From NCBI RefSeq assembly GCF_001280505.1, contig NZ_LBIO01000057.1:1-64000 (forward strand): 64,000 nt of DNA, given 5' to 3'. The translations under genes were made by a program, and so were the position numbers. The first letter of the stretch is position 1, and each line of letters begins with the position of its first letter. The DNA comes from Mangrovimonas sp. TPBH4. GTDB lineage: Bacteria > Bacteroidota > Bacteroidia > Flavobacteriales > Flavobacteriaceae. Positions 46,824 to 55,129 of this stretch are shown in pieces. A model generated the notes under the pieces. That model made no database searches, had not been told where the DNA came from, and saw only the letters and a program-made list of their open reading frames with translations.

Positions 46824-47219
46824 TTAAAGCGTAAGCATCCAAGAGTGCTGTAGCCTTTTAAAAGTCTTTAGTTCGCGTCTTAACAAAGGGATATAATCCT
46901 TGCCGTTGCTGTTGCATTTTTCCAATCTGCGGCAATTTCTATAAAGCCTATTGGTCATTCTTCTCAGCGCAGCAATATGTTTATGCCGTCTTTCCGAATA
47001 GCGTTCCATTTCAGCCTTGACAATTTCTGGAGCCAAGGATGCTGATTGTTGTACAAGGTCTCCAGTGAAATAAATATGATGGTCTTCGGTGCCATCTTCA
47101 CGGAGGTAATTTAGATCCTGATTTAAGTATGTCGAAATGCTTCTAGATAATATAATGATATCTATAGCTTTTTGATACACAGGGAGTTCTGAAAAATGGT
47201 GTGGCAAATGAGGTAACAT
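46824..47219 (-). CDS. Four-helix-bundle protein (S23/IVP-like)
   Basis: This 131-residue, His- and Arg-rich all-helical protein has a FSELPVYQKAIDIIILSRSI opening that resembles the four-helix-bundle family found in 23S rRNA intervening sequences (S23-like) and in retroelement accessory proteins. It is neither inside an rRNA nor next to a reverse transcriptase here, so a cellular role is more likely. It is divergent from the Lrp-family gene. Confidence 0.6.
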   Translation of the reverse strand: MLPHLPHHFSELPVYQKAIDIIILSRSISTYLNQDLNYLREDGTEDHHIYFTGDLVQQSASLAPEIVKAEMERYSERRHKHIAALRRMTNRLYRNCRRLEKCNSNGKDYIPLLRRELKTFKRLQHSWMLTL

Positions 47220-47291
47220 AGTTTAATAGCAATTTATATCAAAATTAAGGACAAGATTTCAGATTCAGCTTTAATAATTAAAGTAAAAATG

Positions 47292-47299
47292 TATATTTG
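47292..47299 (+). promoter_or_regulatory. -7 box of the Lrp/AsnC-family gene
   Basis: TAtaTTTG lies 38 bases ahead of the ATG at 47338. No clear -33 TTG. Confidence 0.5.
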
Positions 47300-47337
47300 G
47301 TTTAATAATTATCTTTTTTATTAAAAAAACTTTAAAA

Positions 47338-47781
47338 ATGAGTATTGATACTTTGAATTGGAAAATATTGAAATGTTTACAGCAAAATGCACGACAATCC
47401 AATGCTCAAATTGGAAGGCAAGTTGGCATTAGTTCACCCGCGGTTTCCGAGCGTATCAAAAAAATGGAAGATTCTGGGATTATTGAAGACTATCATACTA
47501 CGGTTTCCTATTTTGAGGCTGGTTACCAACTTAAGGCTATTATTACCCTTCGTGCTTTTATGGGCAAACTCAAGCCTTTTTTGGAAAAGGTAAAAACCTA
47601 TGATGAGGTATTAAACTGTTATAGGATTACCGGTAATGAAAATATCGTGATGGTAGTCATCCTTAAACACCAAAAACATTTAGAAGCTTTTATAGATCAG
47701 CTTATCGTGTATGGAGAGAGTAAAACTCAAATTGTTTTATCCGATGTGGTTAAGAATGGCTATATCAAACCTCTTAAATAG
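47338..47781 (+). CDS. Lrp/AsnC-family transcriptional regulator
   Basis: This 147-residue protein has an N-terminal winged helix (DTLNWKILKCLQQNARQSNAQIGRQVGISSPAVSERIKKMEDSGII) and a C-terminal RAM domain for effector binding and multimerisation (ITGNENIVMVVILKHQKHLEAFI). Targets may include the convergent or divergent neighbours. It ends 4 bases from the convergent YpdA-type gene. Confidence 0.93.
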   Translation: MSIDTLNWKILKCLQQNARQSNAQIGRQVGISSPAVSERIKKMEDSGIIEDYHTTVSYFEAGYQLKAIITLRAFMGKLKPFLEKVKTYDEVLNCYRITGNENIVMVVILKHQKHLEAFIDQLIVYGESKTQIVLSDVVKNGYIKPLK

Positions 47782-47784
47782 GCC

Positions 47785-48753
47785 TTAGAGTGTCTTAGAG
47801 ATGTGTTCTGCAATTTGTTGGGCGTGAATACGGGAATTTTCTATAAACCATTTATGGGTCTCCATGCCCCCGCAAATCACGCCTGCTAGATAGAGCCCTG
47901 GAATGTTGGTTTCCATGGTATCTGGATTATAGGTAGGAATATGTCTCTCATCATCGCTAAAGGTAACATTTGCACTTTCCAATAACTTAAAATTAGGTTG
48001 ATATCCCGTAAGCGCAACTACATGATCATTAGGGATGGTTATAATGCCCTCAGGAGTTTTAATTATGACTTCCTCCTGTTTGATTTCCTGAATTTCGGAA
48101 TTAAAATAGGCCTTTATATTGCCTTCTTCAATACGGTTTAGGATATCGGGGCGTACCCAGTATTTCACTCGCTCTCCAACGTCTTTACCTCGTATCACCA
48201 TAGTGACGTCTCCACCTTTTCGCCAAATTTCCAAAGCAGCATCTACAGAAGAATTACTGGCTCCTACCACAATTACCTTTTGCATGGTGTAAGGGTGTGC
48301 CTCTTTATAGTAATGGGTGACTTTTGGGAGCTGTTCTCCGGGAACATTCAATAATTTTGGAATGTCATAAAAGCCAGTGGCAATGATTACTCTTTTGGCC
48401 TTGTAATTTTGCTTCTCCGAAGTGACTATAAATTGTCCATTTTGCTTAAGGATACCTAAAACCTCTTCGTATAAATTAATATGCAATTGATTGGAAGTAG
48501 CCACTCGCCTGTAATATTCCAAAGCTTCGTCCCGGTTCGGTTTTGGATTGTTGCTGATAAAAGGAACATCGTTGATTTCCAATCGTTCCGAAGTAGAGAA
48601 AAAGGTCATGTTCAGAGGGTAGTTGAAAAGGGAGTTGGTGAGTGCTCCCTTTTCCAAAATCACATAGTTAAATTCTCTTTTTTTACATTCAAGGGCACAG
48701 GCAATACCAATGGGGCCTGCACCTATAATAACGATGTCTTTTTCTAAATTCAA
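47785..48753 (-). CDS. YpdA-type FAD/NAD(P)-dependent disulfide reductase
   Basis: This 322-residue flavoprotein has the FAD dinucleotide fold IVIIGAGPIGIACALE (~8-23) and a second nucleotide-binding GxGxxx motif in VIVVGASNSSVDAALE (~160). There is no redox CxxC, which fits YpdA (bacillithiol disulfide reductase, Bdr) rather than thioredoxin reductase. VALTGYQPNF and NIPGLYLAG are family-typical. Whether this organism makes bacillithiol cannot be seen here. Confidence 0.85.
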   Translation of the reverse strand: MNLEKDIVIIGAGPIGIACALECKKREFNYVILEKGALTNSLFNYPLNMTFFSTSERLEINDVPFISNNPKPNRDEALEYYRRVATSNQLHINLYEEVLGILKQNGQFIVTSEKQNYKAKRVIIATGFYDIPKLLNVPGEQLPKVTHYYKEAHPYTMQKVIVVGASNSSVDAALEIWRKGGDVTMVIRGKDVGERVKYWVRPDILNRIEEGNIKAYFNSEIQEIKQEEVIIKTPEGIITIPNDHVVALTGYQPNFKLLESANVTFSDDERHIPTYNPDTMETNIPGLYLAGVICGGMETHKWFIENSRIHAQQIAEHISKTL

Positions 48754-48764
48754 AATACTAAATA

Positions 48765-49982
48765 TCAGTGTTGTTGACTTATGTTTTGATAGGCCATTTT
48801 ACGCTTTAAAAATACTAATAGTAGCACACAAATCAACATAATAGCAATGATAATGTACCAAGTGCTTTCAAAACCAACCTGTTCAATAAGTTGCATTCCG
48901 GTATTGTGGCCAAAAATATGGGCAATGGCAAATGCCATACTGTAAAGTGCCATATATTCCCCTTGATTGCCTCTTGTGGCTCGTTTTAGGGCAAAGGCAT
49001 TGGAGAAGGGAAAGGCTATCATTTCTCCTAGGGTCATAAATAACATGCCAATAACCAAAATACCTGTCCAAGAGCTAAGATTAAGTACAAAAAAGCTGAG
49101 AGCAGTAAGCATTGCTCCACCAATTATAAGCCCTGTTTTGGTATATTTTAGATCTTCTAGCCACTTTATAAGAGGCATTTCAAATAAAGCAATAAGTAGG
49201 CCATTCATTCCCATGAGGAGTCCAATTTCAAACTCCGAAAGTAAGCGTTCCTTTTCATAATAAAGGGGCATGGTAGAAAAGTATTGCAAAAATACAATAC
49301 TGAACAATACCATGGCTACCAAAAATATAATATAGGGTCCATCTTTATAAGCCGATTTTGGGTCAGGAACTGTAATGTCATCCTGAACCCTTGCTGTTTT
49401 GGGATTCAGCACATTTAGCAACAAAATACCAGCGACAATACAAGTAATACCATCTACCCAAAAAAGGCCTGCATATCCTAGAGTTAGAATGATCATGCCT
49501 CCAATAGCAGGTCCTGCCGAAAAGCCTAGATTTATGGCCAAGCGGATTAGGGTTACGGATCTAGTTTTGTTTACGGGTTTGCTGTAAGCGCTTAGGGCTA
49601 CAAACATCGCAGGTCGGAACATGTCGGCTACTGCCATTAACAGTCCAACACCTAAGATCATTCCTGTATAACTATTGATAAATTGTAGTGCGATAAATAG
49701 TAGTCCAGAGGCCACTAAACTTATAACCATGACTTTGTAATAGCCAATTTTGTCAGTCCATTTACCGCCCCACCAAGACCCTAATACCGAACCCGCACCA
49801 AAAGCAGACATGATCCACCCCACATCACTTAACGAAAAGTTGAGGCTTTTTGTTAGGTAAAGCGATAAAAATGGAACTACCATGGTTCCGGCCCTGTTAA
49901 TGAGCGTAATCAATGCTAGCCACCAAACTTCCTTAGAGAGCCCTTTAAAGGTATTGATGTAATTATTAAAAAGTCGTTTCAT
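48765..49982 (-). CDS. MFS transporter
   Basis: This 405-residue protein has 12 membrane segments. The MFS signature between helices 2 and 3 is WWGGKWTDKIGYYK, and the layout suits a drug/proton antiporter. I place the start at MKRLFNNYIN (49982): the longer in-frame form (from 50027) would be translated through a terminator hairpin at 50011-50039. A leader peptide ORF and this hairpin sit directly upstream, arguing for attenuation control. It follows the YpdA gene on the same strand. Confidence 0.88.
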   Translation of the reverse strand: MKRLFNNYINTFKGLSKEVWWLALITLINRAGTMVVPFLSLYLTKSLNFSLSDVGWIMSAFGAGSVLGSWWGGKWTDKIGYYKVMVISLVASGLLFIALQFINSYTGMILGVGLLMAVADMFRPAMFVALSAYSKPVNKTRSVTLIRLAINLGFSAGPAIGGMIILTLGYAGLFWVDGITCIVAGILLLNVLNPKTARVQDDITVPDPKSAYKDGPYIIFLVAMVLFSIVFLQYFSTMPLYYEKERLLSEFEIGLLMGMNGLLIALFEMPLIKWLEDLKYTKTGLIIGGAMLTALSFFVLNLSSWTGILVIGMLFMTLGEMIAFPFSNAFALKRATRGNQGEYMALYSMAFAIAHIFGHNTGMQLIEQVGFESTWYIIIAIMLICVLLLVFLKRKMAYQNISQQH

Positions 49983-50010
49983 GTTTGATTGATGTAAAAT
50001 TGATGTAACA

Positions 50011-50039
50011 AAAAAAACGTCCGACATAAGCCGGACGTT
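50011..50039 (-). terminator. Leader terminator (attenuator) of the MFS gene
   Basis: AACGTCCG (50016-50023) pairs with CGGACGTT (50032-50039) across an 8-base loop, followed by T8 on the minus strand, only 29 bases before the MFS start codon. A competing partner, TTGGACG (50089-50083), lies inside the upstream leader ORF. Confidence 0.7.
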
Positions 50040-50064
50040 CTACAGATATATTGTTTGGTAACAA

Positions 50065-50142
50065 TCAACACAATCTTATAAGCGTCCAACTTCTTTGTGA
50101 AGCGGTATAGGTTTGCTTATTTCTTGTGATGACTGAAATCAT
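50065..50142 (-). CDS. 25-residue leader peptide ORF of the MFS gene
   Basis: ATG at 50142 opens a 25-codon ORF (MISVITRNKQTYTASQRSWT then LIRLC and TGA at 50067-50065). The promoter is a perfect -7 box TATCTTTG (50173-50166, minus). The anti-terminator strand TTGGACG lies in the ORF near codons 18-20, so ribosome position could decide which hairpin forms. Confidence 0.5.
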   Translation of the reverse strand: MISVITRNKQTYTASQRSWTLIRLC

Positions 50143-50165
50143 GATTTTTTTAATTCTTTGAATTT

Positions 50166-50173
50166 CAAAGATA
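50166..50173 (-). promoter_or_regulatory. -7 box of the MFS leader transcript
   Basis: TAtcTTTG on the minus strand gives a start at about 50160, 18 bases before the leader ATG. Confidence 0.6.
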
Positions 50174-50193
50174 TGTGAAAAAAGTTTAAGTTG

Positions 50194-50201
50194 TATTTTT
50201 G
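50194..50201 (+). promoter_or_regulatory. -7 box of the DUF1684 gene
   Basis: TAttTTTG lies 14 bases before the ATG at 50216 and is divergent from the MFS leader promoter. Confidence 0.55.
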
Positions 50202-50215
50202 ATGTCGAAAAAAAA

Positions 50216-50824
50216 ATGTCAATGAGATTCTTAATTTTTTTATTTCTAGGGGTTCTCGGTTTAAGCTGCACCCAAGAGAAGCAACCCTTGTTGGGGAAAT
50301 CAGCCTTTCAAAAAAAGTTAAATGCCGAATTTAGGGATGCTACGAAGTCGCCTTTAACGGATGAAGATCGGAAGGAGTTTAAAGGCTTGTCGTTTTTTGA
50401 AGTGGACTCTGCATACGTTGTGGAGGCTGCTTTACTTCGTACGCCCGATTCGCCATGGTTTTTAATGAAAACTACCACAGATAGAGAGTCCAAAGAACGA
50501 GTGTATGGGATATTGAAATTCCAGTTAAAGGACGTTTCTTATGCATTGAATGTCTATCAAGGAGAAGATTTAATGGACCAAGATGACTTTAAAGATTATT
50601 TGTTTTTACCTTTCTTGGACAACACGAATGGAGGAGAAAGCTATGGGGGAGGTCGCTATATCGATTTGAAAATTCCAGAAGGAGACAGTATTACCATAGA
50701 CTTCAATAAATCATATAATCCTTACTGTGCATACAACGAACGCTATTCATGCCCAATTGTACCAAGAGATAACTACCTGAATACAGAAATTAGGGCAGGC
50801 GTAAAAGCCTATAAAAAGAAATAG
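50216..50824 (+). CDS. DUF1684 family lipoprotein
   Basis: This 202-residue protein has a lipoprotein signal peptide ending LGLSC (Cys18). FLPFLDNTNGGESYGGGRYIDL, then DFNKSYNPYCAYNERYSCPIVP, is the DUF1684 hallmark. The function is unknown. A second ATG two codons in (50222) is an equally possible start. It converges on crcB, which ends 16 bases away on the other strand. Confidence 0.88.
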   Translation: MSMRFLIFLFLGVLGLSCTQEKQPLLGKSAFQKKLNAEFRDATKSPLTDEDRKEFKGLSFFEVDSAYVVEAALLRTPDSPWFLMKTTTDRESKERVYGILKFQLKDVSYALNVYQGEDLMDQDDFKDYLFLPFLDNTNGGESYGGGRYIDLKIPEGDSITIDFNKSYNPYCAYNERYSCPIVPRDNYLNTEIRAGVKAYKKK

Positions 50825-50839
50825 TTGCTACTAGCTAGG

Positions 50840-51205
50840 TTATTTTACCAAAAACATTCCTAAAAACACGGCCAGAAATCCTAGGATAAAACTTGCTATG
50901 GTATAGATTGCAAAGCTTGTGAAATCTCCAGACCTTAAAAATACATGATTTTCATAGGCAAAGGTTGAAAAAGTAGTGAAGCCACCACAAAAACCCGTTG
51001 CCAAAAACAGTGTTTGGCTTTGGGAGAGCGTATCGTTTTTTGCCGCTAATCCCAAGATAATTCCAATAAGCAAGCTACCCAAAATGTTGGCAGCAAAGGT
51101 ACCGTATGGAATGCCTGTTTCGTGACTGTTCCAAAGTTTTCCAATTCCAAAACGCAGCACACTTCCAAAGCCTCCCCCTAGAAATACAAGTAATAAATGC
51201 TTCAT
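50840..51205 (-). CDS. crcB: Fluoride efflux channel
   Basis: This 121-residue Fluc-type protein with four membrane helices assembles as a dual-topology dimer to export fluoride. GGGFGSVLRFGIG and the GFCGGFTTFSTFAYE motif (~72-86) are diagnostic. The start is 5 bases downstream of the SRPBCC-type gene's stop, so the two are cotranscribed. No fluoride riboswitch is evident. Confidence 0.93.
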   Translation of the reverse strand: MKHLLLVFLGGGFGSVLRFGIGKLWNSHETGIPYGTFAANILGSLLIGIILGLAAKNDTLSQSQTLFLATGFCGGFTTFSTFAYENHVFLRSGDFTSFAIYTIASFILGFLAVFLGMFLVK

Positions 51206-51210
51206 GAATA

Positions 51211-52272
51211 TTAAAGGCTCGTGGTTTCTAGAGTTTGGGGATTGCTGTCGTCTTCAATAGCAATATAGATTTTAGTTACCCAATTGGCCGGATTAGGGGT
51301 TTGAATTGGATCTGTGAGATAGGTTTCCAACATAGGGCCATTTTCCTTGAATTTATATCCGTTTTCAGGTATATACTTCATGGCAATTTCCCAGGCTTCT
51401 TTTAGATTGTTATAATCTCCGGTAAGTGTAGTTTCCACAGCTTTAAAGGCATCCATGTACCCCGTAAGGATGTCGCTGCCATCTGGGGTAATTACTTGGG
51501 AGGTAGTAGGGACACAGCAAGAAAAAATGGTTGCGTTATTGGCTTCATCCCATTTCAGATAGCTAATATAAGGAGCTCCAGCCATGGCAATATTGTTCGA
51601 GGAGGTGTATTGAACCACTTTAGGAAGCATTTCTTGCATTTTTTCTTTTACTTCAGAAATTTTACAGGAAGTGGTATTGTAGAGGTAAAAGCCTCCGCTA
51701 TGCTGGGTTATTCCGTTAACTTTAATGTTATAAACCTTCATGGACTCCTGTAATACGCTATCTAGCTTTGTTAGACCACGCTCAAAGTCGGGACCAACCA
51801 TATTGTCGAAGCCTCCATTGGCCAAGGCATATGCTTTGAACATAAAAGGAATTTTGTCGGCCTTCATAGTCCACGTTACTTTAGTTTTGGAAGGATCTAA
51901 AGCTTCAAATTTCCAATTGACATTGGAAGGTTCGTAATTATCAAATTGCAGCTCCTGATGGATCGAAGTGTTGTCAACGGCGTCTTTGGTTTTCATCGAT
52001 CCTTTACCGTGGGAGTCGGTCCAGGAGTAATTTCCTCCTACGCCAAGAGTTGTTTCCCCTAGAGTTATTGCTGTATTGGGATCTTTTTCTACCCACGGAG
52101 ACCATGCTTCCCAATTTTTGAGGTCTACAACATTATTGTAGGCTACAGAAGCCGGGGCCTCAATGATACGTTCGCGACTAACTTCATAGGAATTTGGCTG
52201 TACTGCGATGTAGATCGCTAAGGCAATACAGGCAATTAAACACAGAAATAGAAAGTATTTAAAAAATTTCAT
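51211..52272 (-). CDS. SRPBCC + GyrI-like ligand-binding protein
   Basis: This 353-residue protein has an N-terminal membrane anchor (~5-25, FLFLCLIACIALAIYIAV). A polyketide-cyclase-like SRPBCC domain follows (IIEAPASVAYNNVVDLKNWEAWSPW, ~38-160), then a GyrI/AraC effector-binding-like domain (~185-345). It is probably a periplasm-facing small-molecule binding protein, with no catalytic motif to name a reaction. It is the first gene of an operon with crcB. A perfect palindrome lies ~95 bases upstream of its start. Confidence 0.75.
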   Translation of the reverse strand: MKFFKYFLFLCLIACIALAIYIAVQPNSYEVSRERIIEAPASVAYNNVVDLKNWEAWSPWVEKDPNTAITLGETTLGVGGNYSWTDSHGKGSMKTKDAVDNTSIHQELQFDNYEPSNVNWKFEALDPSKTKVTWTMKADKIPFMFKAYALANGGFDNMVGPDFERGLTKLDSVLQESMKVYNIKVNGITQHSGGFYLYNTTSCKISEVKEKMQEMLPKVVQYTSSNNIAMAGAPYISYLKWDEANNATIFSCCVPTTSQVITPDGSDILTGYMDAFKAVETTLTGDYNNLKEAWEIAMKYIPENGYKFKENGPMLETYLTDPIQTPNPANWVTKIYIAIEDDSNPQTLETTSL

Positions 52273-52365
52273 TTTTATTGCTTTGATGTTCTATCAAAGG
52301 TAATCAATTTTAAAGAAATTAAATTTGATTGTAAGCAATATTGTAGGTGTTTTATTATGCAAAAA

Positions 52366-52383
52366 ATCCCCGAGATCGGGGAT
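52366..52383. promoter_or_regulatory. 18-bp palindrome, module 2 (also a possible terminator)
   Basis: ATCCCC-GAGATC-GGGGAT fits the 6-N6-6 pattern of module 2. On the minus strand it is followed by T6, so it could also terminate the transcript coming from 52508. Confidence 0.55.
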
Positions 52384-52417
52384 TTAATTAGCTAAAAACA
52401 ATTGAATGTATAAAAAT

Positions 52418-52501
52418 TTATACTGCTACCACACTACAGGTTAATGGAGAAGGGGTCTTTAGCATTTGGTTGGTTGTTAAAGATCTTACTGCGATTAGCA
52501 T
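52418..52501 (-). CDS. Possible 27-codon ORF on a palindrome-controlled transcript
   Basis: ATG at 52501 is only ~7 bases from the expected start of the short minus-strand transcript. The ORF (MLIAVRSLTTNQMLK...) may be chance, in which case the ~125-base transcript (about 52508 to 52366) is noncoding. I do not recognise the peptide. Confidence 0.3.
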   Translation of the reverse strand: MLIAVRSLTTNQMLKTPSPLTCSVVAV

Positions 52502-52513
52502 TTAAGAACAATG

Positions 52514-52561
52514 TAAAGATACTTGTACATGTTGTATTAAAAAATCCCCTATATAGGGGAT
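52514..52561 (-). promoter_or_regulatory. 18-bp palindrome plus -7 box, site B of module 2
   Basis: ATCCCC-TATATA-GGGGAT (52544-52561) is perfect. On the minus strand a -7-like box TATCTTTA (52521-52514) begins 31.5 bases from its centre, the same distance as at site A. It may double as the terminator of the RNA coming from 52677. Confidence 0.6.
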
Positions 52562-52677
52562 TTTTGATAGTTGAAAGCGTAAAATATTCCCTTCAATCTA
52601 AACGATGTTTCAACTAAAGTGCTCAAAAATATATTTTGAGCGAGTTTAGATTGACCCGAAGGCATTGTTCTAAATAG
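52539..52677 (-). ncRNA. Candidate pseudoknotted small RNA
   Basis: This minus-strand transcript would start ~6 bases after the box at 52690-52683. P1 is TCAATCTAAAC (52654-52644) with GTTTAGATTGA (52603-52593). P2 is GCTCAAAA (52641-52634) with TTTTGAGC (52628-52621). P3 is TAGTTGAAA (52616-52608), inside the P1 loop, pairing perfectly with TTTCAACTA (52576-52568) outside it, a pseudoknot. It ends in the stem ATCCCC/GGGGAT and a T-run. A 38-codon ORF (52665-52549) also crosses it. Confidence 0.5.
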
Positions 52678-52682
52678 CGAAG

Positions 52683-52730
52683 TAAAACTAGCAAACGCCA
52701 CTATGTAAAACCATCCGTAATACTGGGGAT
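52683..52730 (-). promoter_or_regulatory. 18-bp palindrome plus -7 box, site A of module 2
   Basis: ATCCGT-AATACT-GGGGAT (52713-52730), one imperfect arm, lies 3 bases from the response-regulator stop. The box TAGTTTTA (52690-52683, minus) begins 31.5 bases from its centre. Confidence 0.55.
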
Positions 52731-52733
52731 ATT

Positions 52734-53357
52734 TTAAAAGCGGTATTTTTTTTCAAGTGCATAGCGCATCAATTCCCCTTTGCCCTGAAGCCCTAGAATC
52801 TTGATCATATTTTTACGATGGGTTTCCACAGTACGCACTCCTATAAAGAGTTCTTCTGCAATTTCTCTGGAGGTTTTACCTTGTGCAACGAGTTCCAAGA
52901 TTTCTATTTGCCGCTTGGTAAGGATGCCTTTTTTTGATGGACTTTGAGATGAATTTAAGGCATTGGTATTGATGTTGGCATCAAAATAATTGTTGCCTTC
53001 GGCTACGGATCTAATTGCCGATAGCACCTCGGTAAGTGGGGAGTTTTTTAGAAGATAACCAGAAGCTCCCGCTTCTAACATTTGTGAGATGGCTTCAGTT
53101 TGATCAAACATGGAAAAAGCCAGGATGTTGGTGTCTGGATATTGAGTTTTTATCTGTTTGGTAGCTTCAATACCGTCCATTATGGGCATTCTAATGTCTG
53201 TTAGAATTACGTTTGGATGTTTGCTATGCACAATTTCCAAAAGCTTTTCGCCGTCATTGGCGGTACCAACTACAACAATGTCTTTTTCAAATTCCAAAAG
53301 TAATTGTATGCCATCTATCAGGGACTGGTGGTCTTCTGCAATTGCTAATCGTATCAT
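52734..53357 (-). CDS. NarL/LuxR-type response regulator
   Basis: This 207-residue protein has a receiver with Glu8-Asp9, phospho-acceptor Asp54 (LTDIRMP), a conserved Ser/Thr in LAFSMFD, and Lys104 (YLLKNSP). The LuxR-type HTH (~145-205) has TKRQIEILELVAQGKTSREIAEELFIGVRTVETHRKNM. It overlaps the kinase gene by 4 bases. Likely targets are the 18-bp ATCCCC-N6-GGGGAT sites around the operon (inference from position). Confidence 0.95.
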   Translation of the reverse strand: MIRLAIAEDHQSLIDGIQLLLEFEKDIVVVGTANDGEKLLEIVHSKHPNVILTDIRMPIMDGIEATKQIKTQYPDTNILAFSMFDQTEAISQMLEAGASGYLLKNSPLTEVLSAIRSVAEGNNYFDANINTNALNSSQSPSKKGILTKRQIEILELVAQGKTSREIAEELFIGVRTVETHRKNMIKILGLQGKGELMRYALEKKYRF

Positions 53358-55129
53358 AGGGGAATATCAATAATTATGGTGGTTCCTTTTTTTGGTTCAG
53401 ATTCTATGGCCATGGAGCCATGGAGGTGGTCTACGCGCTTATCGATGCTGCCAAGTCCCATGCCATCGCTCTTTGAAGTAATTTTGGTAGGGTTGAAACC
53501 TTTTCCGTTGTCTTCAACCATGATGTTCAAGCTGTCATCGTGGTTGGTTAAATGGATTGTGATTTCGGAGGCTTCAGCGTGTTTGATGACGTTGGTTGTC
53601 AATTCCTGGATGATTCTAAAAATGGTAAGTTCCAAACTGTTTTCCAGTCTATTTTCCAAACCATGGTCGATGACTTCTATAGAAATTTTATTGGCATAAG
53701 ATATTTTGTCTGCCATTTGCTGAACGGCCTTGAGAAGCCCTTGCTTGGCTATAACTCCAGAATTTTTGGCATGGGCAATAGAGCGAACCTTGTTATAAGC
53801 TTCATCGATTAGCGTATTGGTCCTTTCAAAGAGTTCTTGGTTTTGGTGACCATTTAAGCTATTAAAATGCAGTTTTACGTTGGCCATTAGTCCGCCAAGA
53901 TCATCATGCAGATCGTTGGCAATACGCAAGCGCTCTTTTTCTTGGCCTTCAATCATGGCGTCAATAGCTTTGAGTTCCTGCTCCTTTAAAACAGTTGCCA
54001 ATTTTTGTGTTTGCAGTTCCTTTTCATTTTCCGCCAACTTTTGCTTTCTACGTGTATTTTTTTGAATCAGGAAGGATACGATAGCCACTGAAATTAAAAG
54101 TACGGTAGCTAGAATTGATAAATTTCGGTTTCGTTTTCTCGCTGCTTCCGCTTCTAGATTATCGGCTCGTAATTTTTCATTTTCGTAGCGTGCTTCTACT
54201 TCAGTAATAGAGGCATTTTGGTCTTTAAGGTTGATGACTTTCTCAATAGAGTCTGATTTGGAAAAGTACTTATGGGCATTTTTGAAGTCGTTCAATTCAA
54301 CGTAAGTAGAATCAATATTTTTATAGAGTGTAAGGTAGTATTTATGGGCTTGCTTGGATAAGTCCATATTTTCTGCCATCCTGTAATACTCTAATGCTTT
54401 TGGGTAATTTTCGGCACGACGATAATAATTTCCCAAATTATTACAAAAGGCGAATCTGTAATTTAAATTTTTCTTTCCTGTGGGGTCTTGATCCAAAAGT
54501 TTTAGGGCCGCTTTGGTTATAATTATTGCCGAATCCTGATCCTTGTAAACCTTACCGTGTATGGCAGCTAAATTGGACAAAATCCCAATTTGTATTTTAG
54601 TACTATCCATATCTCTGAAGTAGGAAAGGGCTTTGTTATAATAATGCTTTGCAGAGTCTACTTCTTGAGCATTGTGAAATGAGATGGCTTTTTGATTGGC
54701 AATAGCTCCAAGCCATTTATCGCTTTTATGTTCTTGGGCGTATTCTATCAGGTTGTTGAGATACATCTCTTTATTGGACTCCAAATTTTTTTGAGAATCC
54801 AATAAGGAATAAATTTCATAATTGGTTTCGGCAATTCTCTCTTCTTGTTGATGGAGGGTAAAGGATTTTAATGCTTTTTTAAAATATAAAAAAGCAGAAT
54901 CTTCTTTATTGGAGTTATTATAAGCTTTTGCTAAAGCTAATTGGTAGCTCCCTTTAGCTGGAGATTTGCTAGGGATGTTATCAATGGTTTTACGGTATTG
55001 TATAATGGCCTCGTAATTCTCATTCTTCTTTAAGGAATCAAGGGTATGTAATAAATTTTGCTCCTGGCCAAAACATAGGGCGGTCAGGAGCAAAAACAAC
55101 AAAGTTGTGGAACTGAAAATTTTGTTCAT
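53354..55129 (-). CDS. TPR-containing sensor histidine kinase
   Basis: This 591-residue protein has a signal peptide (to ~21, CFGQ), a periplasmic TPR array (~40-300), and a membrane helix (~339-355) followed by a coiled-coil. The HisKA_3 domain has acceptor LHDDLGG (His408), and the HATPase_c domain has N-box TTNVIKHAEA, G-box DNGKGF and GMGLGSI. It pairs with the overlapping LuxR-type regulator. Its start codon overlaps the stop of the upstream gene (TAATG), so translation is coupled. Confidence 0.94.
   Translation of the reverse strand: MNKIFSSTTLLFLLLTALCFGQEQNLLHTLDSLKKNENYEAIIQYRKTIDNIPSKSPAKGSYQLALAKAYNNSNKEDSAFLYFKKALKSFTLHQQEERIAETNYEIYSLLDSQKNLESNKEMYLNNLIEYAQEHKSDKWLGAIANQKAISFHNAQEVDSAKHYYNKALSYFRDMDSTKIQIGILSNLAAIHGKVYKDQDSAIIITKAALKLLDQDPTGKKNLNYRFAFCNNLGNYYRRAENYPKALEYYRMAENMDLSKQAHKYYLTLYKNIDSTYVELNDFKNAHKYFSKSDSIEKVINLKDQNASITEVEARYENEKLRADNLEAEAARKRNRNLSILATVLLISVAIVSFLIQKNTRRKQKLAENEKELQTQKLATVLKEQELKAIDAMIEGQEKERLRIANDLHDDLGGLMANVKLHFNSLNGHQNQELFERTNTLIDEAYNKVRSIAHAKNSGVIAKQGLLKAVQQMADKISYANKISIEVIDHGLENRLENSLELTIFRIIQELTTNVIKHAEASEITIHLTNHDDSLNIMVEDNGKGFNPTKITSKSDGMGLGSIDKRVDHLHGSMAIESEPKKGTTIIIDIPL

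Noticed and set aside
46824-47219. S23-like four-helix protein as part of a retroelement or rRNA intervening sequence
   Set aside because: There is no reverse transcriptase, template repeat or rRNA nearby.
51206-51210. Fluoride riboswitch for crcB
   Set aside because: crcB starts 5 bases after the upstream gene, leaving no space. No candidate was seen upstream of that gene either.
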